Source of the DNA: CAZSDU01 sp964429135
Lineage (GTDB): Bacteria; Bacteroidota; Bacteroidia; Bacteroidales; FEN-979
Assembly: GCA_964429135.1 (NCBI GenBank)
Contig: CAYSAU010000012.1
Span: forward strand, 1 to 64,000
Length of the DNA stretch: 64,000 nt
Direction: 5' to 3'
The translations under genes were made by a program, and so were the position numbers. This document shows positions 25,864 through 33,892 of the stretch, in pieces; the stretch's first letter is position 1, and each line of letters begins with the position of its first letter. The notes beneath the pieces are model-generated. The model worked only from the letters and a program-made list of their open reading frames with translations, ran no database searches and was not told the DNA's origin.

Positions 25864-27300
25864 ATGAAAAGGATCATTGGAATTTTTTTGATTGCGATCG
25901 CCGGTGGCGCTGTATCCTTAGGACTTTACAAGGCATTTGAAAAGAAACCGTCCTATTATTACTACCGGCCAGATACTTTACCCGTTCAAAAAGTTAGTTA
26001 TTCTCCGTCTTCAGCGTATAACCTTCCGGATTTTGAAGCTGCTGCTGAACGTTCAATTCATGCGGTGGTTCATATAAAATCCGAATTTCAGAAAAAAAGT
26101 CTCGTTTACGATGACTTTTTTGAATTTTTTAATTTCAGACAACGTCCCACCCCGAGGGAGTATATTTCACCCTATTCAGCCATGGGGTCAGGGGTGATCA
26201 TTTCTCCTGACGGGTATATTGTTACCAATAATCATGTGGTACAGGAAGCCATGAATGTTGTCGTCACCCTGAATGACAAACGGGTGTATCCTGCCAGCAT
26301 CATTGGAACAGATCCCAGTTCCGATCTCGCCCTGATTAAAATTGATGAGAAGGACCTTCCTTTTATGGCTTATGGAAATTCCGATGATGTAAAAATCGGC
26401 GAATGGGTGCTTGCGGTGGGCAATCCTTTTAACCTTACCTCAACGGTTACGGCCGGTATTGTTTCTGCGAAAGCAAGAAACATCAATATCCTGGGTTCCC
26501 AGGGAGCCATAGAATCTTTTATTCAGACGGATGCAGCCATCAATCCGGGTAACAGCGGCGGGGCATTGGTGAATACCAGCGGGGAACTGATTGGGATCAA
26601 TGCAGCCATTGCTTCGGGTACAGGGTTTTATACGGGTTATTCATTTGCCATCCCGGTAAATATTGTCAGGAAAGTCGTGAATGATTTTATGAAGTTTGGG
26701 AAAATCCAGCGGGCTTACCTGGGACTATACTATCGTGAAATTGATGAGCAGTTATCCAAGGAAAAGGGTATCGCAGATTTCAGAGGGGTTTATGTGGATG
26801 ATGTCATCGAAGGGGGTGCAGCCGAAAAGGCTGGAATCAAGAAGGGAGATGTGATCGTACGATTGCAGAATAATCCGGTCAATGGTAAATCGGAATTGAT
26901 GGAATTTGTGGGGCAGCATAATCCCGGGGATAGGGTCACCGTTACTGTTGTCAGAAATGGAAAAGAATATGATTTACCCCTGACTTTTATCAGTGAAAAT
27001 CAGAATGTGGTCAGTGTGAAGGAGAGTAAAATAATTATCCATGGAGCAACGTTTGAACCTTTATCAGCGGATGAAAAGAAAAAAATGAACCTGGATGGAG
27101 GGTTTAAGATTGCGAGGATTGAAAACGGGAAGTTAAAAAGTGCGGGTATTCAGTCGGGGTTTATCCTGCTTTCCGTGGATCGCAAACCGGTACGTTCTAC
27201 TACGGAACTCAGAGAAGCGCTGACCAGCCGTGACGGGGGAGTGCTGATTGAAGGCATTTATCCCAACGGCCTCAGGGCATATTATGGAATAGGATTATGA
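25864..27300 (+). CDS. DegP/HtrA-family serine protease
   Basis: A periplasmic Do-type protease/chaperone for envelope quality control. It has an N-terminal hydrophobic anchor or signal (residues 3-22), the trypsin-like domain with triad His124 (NNHVV), Asp154 (SSDLALIKI) and Ser231 (NPGNSGGAL), and two PDZ domains (about 285-375 and 390-475). Length 478 is typical. The intergenic stretch before it (25699-25863) is very AT-rich, with TTAATTTGAC shortly before the ATG as a possible promoter. The stop overlaps the start of the primary sigma factor gene (ATGA), so the two are probably translated together. Confidence 0.92.
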   Translation: MKRIIGIFLIAIAGGAVSLGLYKAFEKKPSYYYYRPDTLPVQKVSYSPSSAYNLPDFEAAAERSIHAVVHIKSEFQKKSLVYDDFFEFFNFRQRPTPREYISPYSAMGSGVIISPDGYIVTNNHVVQEAMNVVVTLNDKRVYPASIIGTDPSSDLALIKIDEKDLPFMAYGNSDDVKIGEWVLAVGNPFNLTSTVTAGIVSAKARNINILGSQGAIESFIQTDAAINPGNSGGALVNTSGELIGINAAIASGTGFYTGYSFAIPVNIVRKVVNDFMKFGKIQRAYLGLYYREIDEQLSKEKGIADFRGVYVDDVIEGGAAEKAGIKKGDVIVRLQNNPVNGKSELMEFVGQHNPGDRVTVTVVRNGKEYDLPLTFISENQNVVSVKESKIIIHGATFEPLSADEKKKMNLDGGFKIARIENGKLKSAGIQSGFILLSVDRKPVRSTTELREALTSRDGGVLIEGIYPNGLRAYYGIGL

Positions 27301-28160
27301 GACAATTAAAAATATCGAAATCAATAACCAATCGTGAAACAGCTTCCCTCGATAAATACCTGTCTGATATTGGCCGGGAGGAACTGATTACCACGGAAGA
27401 GGAAGTAATGCTTGCCCAGCGGATCCGGGCTGGTGACCAGGATGCACTGGAAAAACTTTGCAAGGCCAACCTGCGCTTTGTGGTTTCAGTAGCCAAACAG
27501 TATCAGAACCAGGGATTAAGCTTGCCTGATCTGATCAACGAAGGCAACCTGGGATTGATTAAAGCCGCCCGGCGTTTTGATGAAACACGAGGGTTTAAAT
27601 TCATTTCCTATGCAGTCTGGTGGATTCGTCAATCCATTCTTCAGGCCTTGGCTGAGCAATCAAGGATCGTTCGCCTGCCCCTGAACCAGGTTGGCTCTCT
27701 GAGCAAGATGTCGAAAGCTTCCGTTAAACTTGAGCAGCGGTTTGAACGCCCCCCCTCTGTTGAAGAACTGGCTGAGGAACTTGAAATTTCTGAACAAAAA
27801 GTGGCAGAGACTATGAAAATTTCCAGCAGAACGGTTTCCATGGATGCGCCCCTTGATCAGGATGAGGATATGAAACTTTTAGACGTTTTTGAATCGGAAG
27901 ATACACCGCCAACGGATGAATTCCTTATCCGTGAATCCCTTGCCAGGGAAGTTCAGCGTTCGCTGGCTACCCTTACAGACAATGAAAGGGAAATCATCAA
28001 TTTGTTTTACGGGATTGGAGTTCCCCATAGCTATACCCTCGATGAGATCGGGTCCAAGATTGATCTTTCGCGAGAGAGGGTCAGGCAAATCAAGGAAAAG
28101 GCCTTACGCCGACTGAAACATTCTTCAAGGAGTAAGTTGCTTAAAGCTTATCTGGGTTGA
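27297..28160 (+). CDS. rpoD: primary RNA polymerase sigma factor (Bacteroidota type)
   Basis: 287 residues: a short sigma-70 without region 1.1, as in the Bacteroidota housekeeping factor. Region 1.2 is LDKYLSDIGREELIT, region 2 includes LRFVVSVAKQYQNQGLSLPDLINEGN and KFISYAVWWIRQSI, and region 4 ends with the helix-turn-helix YTLDEIGSKIDLSRERVRQIKEKALRRLK. It directs promoters of the TAnnTTTG type, many of which appear in this window. It overlaps the degP-like gene by four bases, an arrangement that would link sigma output to envelope protease expression. A run of seven C at about 27750 lies in the frame. Confidence 0.93.
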   Translation: MRQLKISKSITNRETASLDKYLSDIGREELITTEEEVMLAQRIRAGDQDALEKLCKANLRFVVSVAKQYQNQGLSLPDLINEGNLGLIKAARRFDETRGFKFISYAVWWIRQSILQALAEQSRIVRLPLNQVGSLSKMSKASVKLEQRFERPPSVEELAEELEISEQKVAETMKISSRTVSMDAPLDQDEDMKLLDVFESEDTPPTDEFLIRESLAREVQRSLATLTDNEREIINLFYGIGVPHSYTLDEIGSKIDLSRERVRQIKEKALRRLKHSSRSKLLKAYLG

Positions 28161-28192
28161 TTGAGTGATATGCAGACTGCCATTGATTAATG

Positions 28193-29152
28193 TCATTGCT
28201 TTTTCTTTCTTTTTTCAGATGGCAAAGCAATATAGTTTTCCTTAAGCTCATTTACGATTAATTTATACTCTTCCTGAGGATTAAAATAGTTTACCTTATT
28301 ATAAAGGTCAGTGAATTCGTTTGATAATCTTTCATGTGCAATTTTACAATATTCAGGATTGTTATCAATTAACAAACAATTTCTGTTATTTCTTAAGGAG
28401 GCAAGGCCTGTAGAACCGCTTCCACAAAATGGATCAATAATGAGTTGATTTTCTCTTGAAAGGAGTTTAATAAAAAAGGCAGGTAGCTCAACTGGAAAAA
28501 CTGCAGGATGTCCCATGTTTTTTCCGACAAGTGGAATAGTTAAAACATTTGTTGGAAGAACTTTTTCCTTTCCAACCCATTTTGAAATATCTCTTCCAAA
28601 TCCACTGTCATTTGATGAGTTGTGACGAGAATTGTCGTTTTCTCCAAGTTTTTGTAGTCTTTTATTAACCCAATCGCCGACAGGAACAGCAACAGCTTTT
28701 TGATCAATATATGGTGATTTAGATTTCGCCAGATGGAAACAATACTCCCATCCATCCCTAAGACGTGTAGGCCAATACCCAGGCATTGGATTGGGCTTAT
28801 GCCAGATATAATCTTCAATACAATACCATCCTTGATCGATGAGTTTATCAATAGTCCTCCATACGTATCGATGCCTGACCCCCTCTATCACTTTATCTTT
28901 AATATTTATGACAAGGCTTCCATCATCTTTCAGGGAATCCCATAGCACTTCATGGAAAGTAAGTAACCACTCGGGAAATTTTTCGGGTTGTATGCTGTCG
29001 TAATGCTTTTTACGCGCATCGGCATAAGGAGGCGAAGTGACGATAAGGTCGGCAGAATTTTTAAAATCCATAAGATTACTGCGACTATCACCACAAATAA
29101 TCAGGCACTTATTTGCATGGCCATCCTGAGAGTAGAAGTTCGAGTTATTCAA
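28193..29152 (-). CDS. type II DNA methyltransferase (beta-class, probably N4-cytosine)
   Basis: 319 residues. The catalytic motif SPPY (residues 40-43) precedes the SAM-binding DPFCGSGSTG (240-249), the beta-class order; SPPY rather than DPPY or NPPY points to N4-cytosine methylation. It starts with TTG at 29152, overlapping the end of the restriction gene by 8 bases, so translation is probably coupled. The recognition sequence cannot be told. Base composition is visibly AT-richer than the flanking genes, consistent with acquisition by transfer. Confidence 0.87.
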   Translation of the reverse strand: MNNSNFYSQDGHANKCLIICGDSRSNLMDFKNSADLIVTSPPYADARKKHYDSIQPEKFPEWLLTFHEVLWDSLKDDGSLVINIKDKVIEGVRHRYVWRTIDKLIDQGWYCIEDYIWHKPNPMPGYWPTRLRDGWEYCFHLAKSKSPYIDQKAVAVPVGDWVNKRLQKLGENDNSRHNSSNDSGFGRDISKWVGKEKVLPTNVLTIPLVGKNMGHPAVFPVELPAFFIKLLSRENQLIIDPFCGSGSTGLASLRNNRNCLLIDNNPEYCKIAHERLSNEFTDLYNKVNYFNPQEEYKLIVNELKENYIALPSEKRKKKQ

Positions 29153-30050
29153 GAATATAATTTAAAAACGTATTAATGTCAATCCTGTTGTTTTCACCGA
29201 TTATGTTAAGCTTTAGTAATTCTTCCTGTAAAAGTTTTGAGCAGATTTCTTTATTTTCTAAAGTTAGGAATGGCAGATAAGATGATATCTTTTTTATAGA
29301 TTGTCGATAAATTTCGATCGCAGAATGTCCTGTGATGTAAGGGAAAATAAATCCAGGTCCCCAGAATTCACAATTAAGGGAATATGGCTGGTTTTGCTTG
29401 TTAGTCTTTGTTCTTCTGTCATTATATCCTTTCAATCTCCCTTTGGATGGCGTTGCAACACCTAATACACATAAATATGGTCTGTTCAAATTTTTTTCAG
29501 CTTTTGCTTCTTGCTCAAGTCTTCGGATCACCCCACTTATATCTTGGCCTCCCACAGTATCCTCGGATTTTTTTATCGACATATATAATCTAAGTCCTTG
29601 GTCAAAACCAGGGGTGTCAATATCAGCAACAATATCGCCTTCACGAGATCCGTCAAATACATTCCAGGTAATACGCATTAATTCTAAAATAAGGTATTGG
29701 TAGAATACCCCGATTGTCATACGATGTCTCTGCATTTCATAGCTAACAGCATCCAACTCAAATAGATCTTCAATTTTTAGTAAACTAAGAAAATATGGGC
29801 TTAATATTGGATCACTGCGCTCTTTCATATGCCTAATTGTAAGTTGTACAAGTTCTTGTGGCGACTTCTGATATAATCTGGTCACACCTTTCTTATTTTT
29901 TAAACATCTATTATAGGCTGATTCAATGCACTGGTCCAGGATCTCAGATGATAATGGAGGATCTTTTTTTGGAAATAATGAATCAGATGAAAGTAAAAAA
30001 TTTGATTCTCTTGGATATGGTTGAAGTTGGTTTTTATTAGCAGAAGACAT
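29145..30050 (-). CDS. probable type II restriction endonuclease
   Basis: 301 residues from the ATG at 30050 (the frame extends to 30104, but a TATCTTTA promoter-like element lies in that extension). The identity rests mainly on context: it overlaps the methyltransferase by 8 bases. A PD-(D/E)XK-like centre may be present as GDIVADIDTPGF followed by LYMSIKKSE (about residues 160-185). I cannot name the family with confidence; an ApaLI-like family would be one to test. The gene is AT-rich like its partner. No controller (C) protein gene is evident. Confidence 0.65.
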   Translation of the reverse strand: MSSANKNQLQPYPRESNFLLSSDSLFPKKDPPLSSEILDQCIESAYNRCLKNKKGVTRLYQKSPQELVQLTIRHMKERSDPILSPYFLSLLKIEDLFELDAVSYEMQRHRMTIGVFYQYLILELMRITWNVFDGSREGDIVADIDTPGFDQGLRLYMSIKKSEDTVGGQDISGVIRRLEQEAKAEKNLNRPYLCVLGVATPSKGRLKGYNDRRTKTNKQNQPYSLNCEFWGPGFIFPYITGHSAIEIYRQSIKKISSYLPFLTLENKEICSKLLQEELLKLNIIGENNRIDINTFLNYILE

Positions 30051-30069
30051 ATGATCTGAATTTTCTGTG

Positions 30070-30077
30070 TAAAGATA
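30070..30077 (-). promoter_or_regulatory. possible -7 element of the restriction gene
   Basis: The minus strand reads TATCTTTA, one base from TAnnTTTG, 20 bases upstream of the ATG at 30050. It supports this ATG over the upstream one at 30104. Confidence 0.35.
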
Positions 30078-30104
30078 AAAAAACCTCATTGAATTTTTTA
30101 CCAA

Positions 30105-30265
30105 TTGTAATATCAGCCTGATCGTCTAAGCTTACGGTATTTCTTTTCATCAATCCGAAAGAAATGATCACTCCGGCTGTCTGATCCCATTCGGAGTGGT
30201 CTGATTTCTTACGGCCGAGGGTTCAGGCCAGGTTATGTTCTACGGGATAAATACGGAATACTGAT
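30105..30265. repeat. structured intergenic element, possible dispersed repeat or gene remnant
   Basis: This spacer is more GC-rich than the restriction gene beside it and contains two inverted repeats: GATCACTCCG (30166-30175) against CGGAGTGGTC (30192-30201), nine of ten paired, and the perfect CGGAATA-CTGATT-TATTCCG (30254-30273), which spans the stop codon of the downstream propeller gene. On the minus strand a protein-like frame (GRKKSDHSEWDQTAG and onward) is interrupted by one TGA. The pattern has the look of a dispersed Bacteroidota element, but I cannot confirm this without a search. Confidence 0.3.
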
Positions 30266-31585
30266 TTATTCCGATTGTTTGATAAATTTCTTCATCAGGG
30301 TTTTATCTTGTGTTTTGACGATCAGACAATAGATCCCGGAAGAAAGATGACGGACGGGAATAACTTGCATGTTTATATTGTCTTGATCTTTTTGATAAAC
30401 CGTTTTTCCCATAACATCGGTGATGGTTATCTCCTTGATTTCTTTTAAGTCATGAGACAAGAGGGTAATATGGTCAATGGCGGGGTTTGGAAAAACAGTC
30501 AGCAAGCCTGATTCCATCTCGATTCCCGGCATTCCGGCAGGAGATTCACGGTAATCCATGACCACAGCATCGCTGCTGACCCCGGTGGAATAAGAAGTGA
30601 TTGAATCGCCATCAAGTGAAGCAATCAAACAAACACCGTTGGAGAAATAATCTCCGGTATTGACATATAAGCGGTTGTTTATCGTATCGATGGCAGAGGA
30701 AGTGATATAAGTGAAAAAGGCAGAACCCGGGTCGGAAATGATGGTCGTATCAGCAATGGCCAGGGCATCCAGATCGATGGTGCCTATTCCGTAATTCAGA
30801 CAAAGGTAGAGTAGCTTGCCTTTTATTCCGGTGGCGTTACCAACGTTCACATTTAAAAGGGTATTGATAAAATTCTGCTGGGCAGGATCGTAGATTGTTA
30901 TACTCCCTTGGTCAGGAATGGAATAAGGTGATTTGTTCACGGTGACAATCCTGTCTCCATAAGGATAAATTTGCATAATACCGATGGCTTCCGTGCCAAA
31001 ATTGATTTCCCTTACAAAGGTCCATCCGGAGGTTTCAATGATAGCCAGTTTACCCTCTGTACCCATCCATCCTCCATTAACAGCTACATAAACGGTATCA
31101 TTGAGAACGGCAATGCCACCGCAATCGCCTGAAATGCCTTCAACCTGAGCAATCAGGCTGAGATCTGCGGTGTCGAGCACTTCGAAAAAGTTCGTCACGA
31201 TCGGATATTGTTTTGAAACAAGCAGTCTATTCCCCATAACCAGCAATTTGTTCAAGCCTGAGTCAGCCACGGCGGCCACCCTTGATAAGGTATTCAGGTT
31301 ATATTTGATAATGGAATCCTGGGCTGCGACATAGGCGAAATGATTCGAAACACAGATATCTTGAGCAGATTGGGTATAGATGGTCCCAAAATCGTTGCTT
31401 ACCTGAGTCAGGGGATTGAAGGTCTGGAGGCTTACAAAATCCTGGTAAGGAGGAGAAAACTCAAATTTTCCACTATTAGCCGTAAGAACTTGTTTGACCC
31501 AGGTAATGTTTTGCCCGTAAGCGAATACCGAAATGTTCATGGCAATCACGATTGCCAATGCAACGATTGATTTCAAATTTTTCAT
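30266..31585 (-). CDS. secreted beta-propeller protein with T9SS sorting domain, under B12 riboswitch control
   Basis: 439 residues from the ATG at 31585, which gives a signal peptide (MKNLKSIVALAIVIAMN) ending at about AYGQ. Residues about 60-370 are YncE/BtuG-like beta-propeller repeats. The last 80 residues are a type IX secretion type A sorting domain (VFPNPAIDHI ... GKTVYQK ... LSSGIYCLIVKT ... KKFIKQSE), so it is exported across the outer membrane and attached to or released from the surface. A cobalamin riboswitch in its leader strongly suggests a role in corrinoid capture, like BtuG of Bacteroides, although no btuB receptor adjoins. Function is inferred from the riboswitch and fold; direct sequence similarity to BtuG was not tested. 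Confidence 0.82.
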   Translation of the reverse strand: MKNLKSIVALAIVIAMNISVFAYGQNITWVKQVLTANSGKFEFSPPYQDFVSLQTFNPLTQVSNDFGTIYTQSAQDICVSNHFAYVAAQDSIIKYNLNTLSRVAAVADSGLNKLLVMGNRLLVSKQYPIVTNFFEVLDTADLSLIAQVEGISGDCGGIAVLNDTVYVAVNGGWMGTEGKLAIIETSGWTFVREINFGTEAIGIMQIYPYGDRIVTVNKSPYSIPDQGSITIYDPAQQNFINTLLNVNVGNATGIKGKLLYLCLNYGIGTIDLDALAIADTTIISDPGSAFFTYITSSAIDTINNRLYVNTGDYFSNGVCLIASLDGDSITSYSTGVSSDAVVMDYRESPAGMPGIEMESGLLTVFPNPAIDHITLLSHDLKEIKEITITDVMGKTVYQKDQDNINMQVIPVRHLSSGIYCLIVKTQDKTLMKKFIKQSE

Positions 31586-31625
31586 AAGATAAATCAATAA
31601 AAAGTTAATTTTTATTTCCTTCCTT
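31586..31625 (-). promoter_or_regulatory. AT-rich inverted repeat between riboswitch and start codon
   Basis: Directly after the kissing hairpin the leader reads an AAGGAAGG tract and then AATAAAAA-TTAAC-TTTTTATT, a perfect 8-bp inverted repeat just before the start codon region. The purine tract is about 35 bases from the ATG, too far for an ordinary ribosome binding site. This stretch is the probable expression platform, acting on translation or on RNA stability; no GC-rich terminator with a U run is seen. Confidence 0.35.
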
Positions 31626-31797
31626 GCTTTTATCCCGAAAGCATTGGCTACTGAATCTGGCAGGTCTTCTGGCTTACTCTGTCTTACGATGTCTTCCCAC
31701 CACAAAAAAATATGGCAGTGACCAGGAGCGTACGTAAGACGATCAATGAGCTTACAGCTGCGGGAACAGCTCCGGTTTTACACCGGATTCCCTTTTA
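31626..31797 (-). ncRNA. cobalamin (B12) riboswitch
   Basis: Read on the minus strand the leader shows the conserved blocks in order: GGGAATCCGGTGTAAAACCGG, then CCCGCAGCTGTAAGC, TCACTGCC, GTGGGAAGAC, and the B12 box GCCAGAAGACCTGCC (31659-31673). The L5-L13 kissing contact can be read off: hairpin AGCUG-UUCCCG-CAGCU (31756-31771) has loop UUCCCG, and the 3' hairpin GCUUU-CGGGAUA-AAAGC (31626-31642) has loop CGGGAUA, giving five Watson-Crick pairs (UCCCG with CGGGA). A promoter element TACTTTTG (31842-31849) precedes it. Such riboswitches normally turn expression off when adenosylcobalamin is plentiful. Confidence 0.93.
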
Positions 31798-31823
31798 CTT
31801 TTTCTGAAGATCTTCAGAAAAAG
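31798..31823. repeat. perfect 26-bp palindrome at the 5' end of the riboswitch leader
   Basis: Two 13-base arms, CTTTTTCTGAAGA and TCTTCAGAAAAAG, are exact reverse complements with no spacer. The palindrome lies between the promoter element (31842-31849) and the aptamer, so it would be transcribed as a hairpin. It has no U run after it in either direction, so it is a poor intrinsic terminator for the upstream outer-membrane gene. It may be an operator or a 5' stabilising hairpin. Confidence 0.7.
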
Positions 31824-31841
31824 AACCATAACAGTGTAGCA

Positions 31842-31849
31842 CAAAAGTA
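31842..31849 (-). promoter_or_regulatory. Bacteroidota-type -7 element of the riboswitch transcript
   Basis: The minus strand reads TACTTTTG, a full match to TAnnTTTG. Transcription would begin near 31835-31839, giving a leader of about 250 bases that includes the palindrome, the aptamer and the expression platform, independent of the upstream outer-membrane protein gene. Confidence 0.5.
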
Positions 31850-31887
31850 ATAAAAAAATAATGCTGAGTTTATTTTTTTTGCATTTT

Positions 31888-33036
31888 TTAAAATGCCTGG
31901 TTCAAACCGACATATATTCCATAATCATGACGGGAGACGGCGAAATTTAATCCCATTCTGATGTTGCGTGAGGCAATCAAGGTCAGGTATAAACCAACTC
32001 CACCTGAAGGCAGCCAGATAGATTGTCCGAAAGTACGCAGATCTTTAAAGATTTTTCCGTTGCCAATAAATCCGGTGATGCAGATAAATTTCCATACATC
32101 ATAACGTATTTCGAGCTGTGCATTCACTTCTGAACGGTTGACATATTTTCCGGGAGTGTATCCACGATAACCGTCTCCCTTACTGTAATCGGCAAGTTGG
32201 TAATAGGGTACATTTCCCCAGCTTCCCTGGAAGTATAACCTCCATGCCAGGATCAATTTTTTCGATGAGGGTAAGAGGCAATGATAACCATTGACAAATG
32301 CATTAACCAGAAAATAATCATGGTCGCCAAAGAATACATGGTTAGCCAGGTGCATGTTCAAGGTAGCATAAAAACCCTTGGATGACCAGAAAATATCATC
32401 CCTGTTGTCCCAGACAAAGCTTGGTGAGAGCTGGCTTTCTGTATGAGTTCCGTTTGGAACTTCAGCTTTTCTTATCACTTCGGAAGCAGATGAATCCGAT
32501 CCCTGGAGATCAACATTCAGGTATGAATATTCCAGGCCACCATAAAAATGCGAAAAGATTTGCCTGTATCCACTTAACATAAAAAAGAATGTTTTCTGGG
32601 AAATATATACATATTGATTGTTTTTGACCACAGCCGTATCCCGTCCGATTCCGAAAAATTTTGACTTTAAATTTCCATAGCCCATGCTGGAGATCATCCT
32701 CCATTTGTTGTTCTTGAAATACAGGTTCTGCCTTGCTGCAAGAAACCAGCTTCCGTAAAAATCAAAGTAGATCAACGCGGAGGTAGAGGAGGGGGGTGAC
32801 AGGCTGTCGTTTTTGCTCAGGTTATAGGTCACCATCGGCAGAATGGCAAAACCGAGATTGCTCGAGGAATTGTAAGCGGGACCAGGGACCACGACAAAGT
32901 TCATATTCTTGTTCATCTTTTTTAATACTTTCTCCACAATGACAATGCTGTCGCCATCGATGATTTTTTGCTGAGCATGGGTAACCTGCATGAAGAATAG
33001 GATAAAGAATAAGCATAAATTGACCCTGAGTGCCAT
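31888..33036 (-). CDS. Omp85-type (BamA/TamA family) outer-membrane protein
   Basis: 382 residues with a signal peptide (LCLFFILFFMQVTHAQ). No POTRA domain is apparent; almost the whole chain is a 16-strand-type barrel of the bacterial surface antigen D15 family. Markers are the GDGYRGYTPGKYVNRSE stretch, corresponding to the conserved (V/G)RG(F/Y) of loop 6, the DNRDDIFWSSKG segment, and the C-terminal aromatic YVGLNQAF signal for barrel assembly. A barrel-only Omp85 member could translocate or insert a specific substrate, or serve as a channel. It lies upstream of the riboswitch gene in the same direction but that gene appears to have its own promoter. Confidence 0.78.
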   Translation of the reverse strand: MALRVNLCLFFILFFMQVTHAQQKIIDGDSIVIVEKVLKKMNKNMNFVVVPGPAYNSSSNLGFAILPMVTYNLSKNDSLSPPSSTSALIYFDFYGSWFLAARQNLYFKNNKWRMISSMGYGNLKSKFFGIGRDTAVVKNNQYVYISQKTFFFMLSGYRQIFSHFYGGLEYSYLNVDLQGSDSSASEVIRKAEVPNGTHTESQLSPSFVWDNRDDIFWSSKGFYATLNMHLANHVFFGDHDYFLVNAFVNGYHCLLPSSKKLILAWRLYFQGSWGNVPYYQLADYSKGDGYRGYTPGKYVNRSEVNAQLEIRYDVWKFICITGFIGNGKIFKDLRTFGQSIWLPSGGVGLYLTLIASRNIRMGLNFAVSRHDYGIYVGLNQAF

Positions 33037-33119
33037 GGGAGTAGAAAATGGCTGTAAAGTTAATAAAGCTATGTAGTCAGGACTTATTTTTCTATTATTA
33101 ATACAAGGAAGTGAAATGC

Positions 33120-33127
33120 TATCTTTG
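33120..33127 (+). promoter_or_regulatory. Bacteroidota-type -7 element, decides the phosphatase start
   Basis: TATCTTTG lies inside the first codons of the longer open frame (ATG 33116), so the ATG at 33146 is the likely translation start. Confidence 0.5.
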
Positions 33128-33145
33128 CGCTCAAAATACTATTCC

Positions 33146-33892
33146 ATGGCGTTGAATCTACAGTTAAAAAATCAATTTAACTTCAGGGATATCGGAGGAA
33201 TTCTCACGGCTGATGGCAGGAAGATCAAATCCGGACTGTTGTTTCGATCCGGAGATCTCTTCTCCCTTTCCGATGAAGATATTGCTACACTTGAAAGCAT
33301 AAACCTGTCTATGATCATTGACCTCAGGGCTGAGCGCGAGATTATCCGCAGACCGGATAAGCCCATCTCAACAGTAAAAGAAATTGTTCACCTTGAGATC
33401 CATGATACGGCCAGAGACGAGGCAGAAAAGTTTTTTGCAAATCAGGATGAGCCCGGGCTTGAGGCCGTTCTCATCGGTGATTACCGCAGGATGGTCAAGG
33501 ACTATAAGGAGAATTTTAAACGCTTCCTGAACATCCTGAGCCATACCTTGAATCTTCCTCTTGTTTATCATTGTGCCGCCGGGAAAGACCGCACCGGTTT
33601 GGCTACGGTATTTCTTTTGCATGCTCTCGGGGTTGACCATGGTGTTATCTGGAAGGATTATATGGAAACCAATGCGCGAACGTCTGCTTTTGTGGAGAAA
33701 ATCATTAAAAAGGTCAATGAATCAGGGCAGAACGGAAGTATTCTCCGGCCCTTGCTTGAAGTCCGGCGGGAGTACCTGCAATCCGCAGTGGATGAAATCG
33801 ATCTGAGCTACGGAGGGTTGGATCAATATGTCAGAAATATCCTGGAAGCTAAGGTGGACATACTCAGGGAGAGATACCTGGAAGAAAATTAA
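33146..33892 (+). CDS. protein-tyrosine phosphatase (dual-specificity type, SpoF/IphP-like)
   Basis: 248 residues from ATG 33146. N-terminal LQLKNQFNFRDIGGI and SGLLFRSGDLFSLS are typical of the bacterial tyrosine phosphatase/phosphoinositide phosphatase group. The P-loop is HCAAGKDRTG (CX5R with Cys nucleophile and Arg), including the Lys common in lipid-phosphatase-like members. It is cytoplasmic, with no signal peptide. Substrate unknown. It is monocistronic with its own -7 element, and its last 29 bases overlap the convergent phosphotransferase gene. Confidence 0.88.
   Translation: MALNLQLKNQFNFRDIGGILTADGRKIKSGLLFRSGDLFSLSDEDIATLESINLSMIIDLRAEREIIRRPDKPISTVKEIVHLEIHDTARDEAEKFFANQDEPGLEAVLIGDYRRMVKDYKENFKRFLNILSHTLNLPLVYHCAAGKDRTGLATVFLLHALGVDHGVIWKDYMETNARTSAFVEKIIKKVNESGQNGSILRPLLEVRREYLQSAVDEIDLSYGGLDQYVRNILEAKVDILRERYLEEN

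Noticed and set aside
28193..30104. A larger phage-defence island around the restriction-modification genes
   Set aside because: The neighbours are a primary sigma factor and a secreted propeller; no further defence genes are present.
31798..31823. Palindrome as intrinsic terminator of the outer-membrane protein gene
   Set aside because: No U run follows it on either strand, and it lies downstream of the probable promoter of the next transcript.
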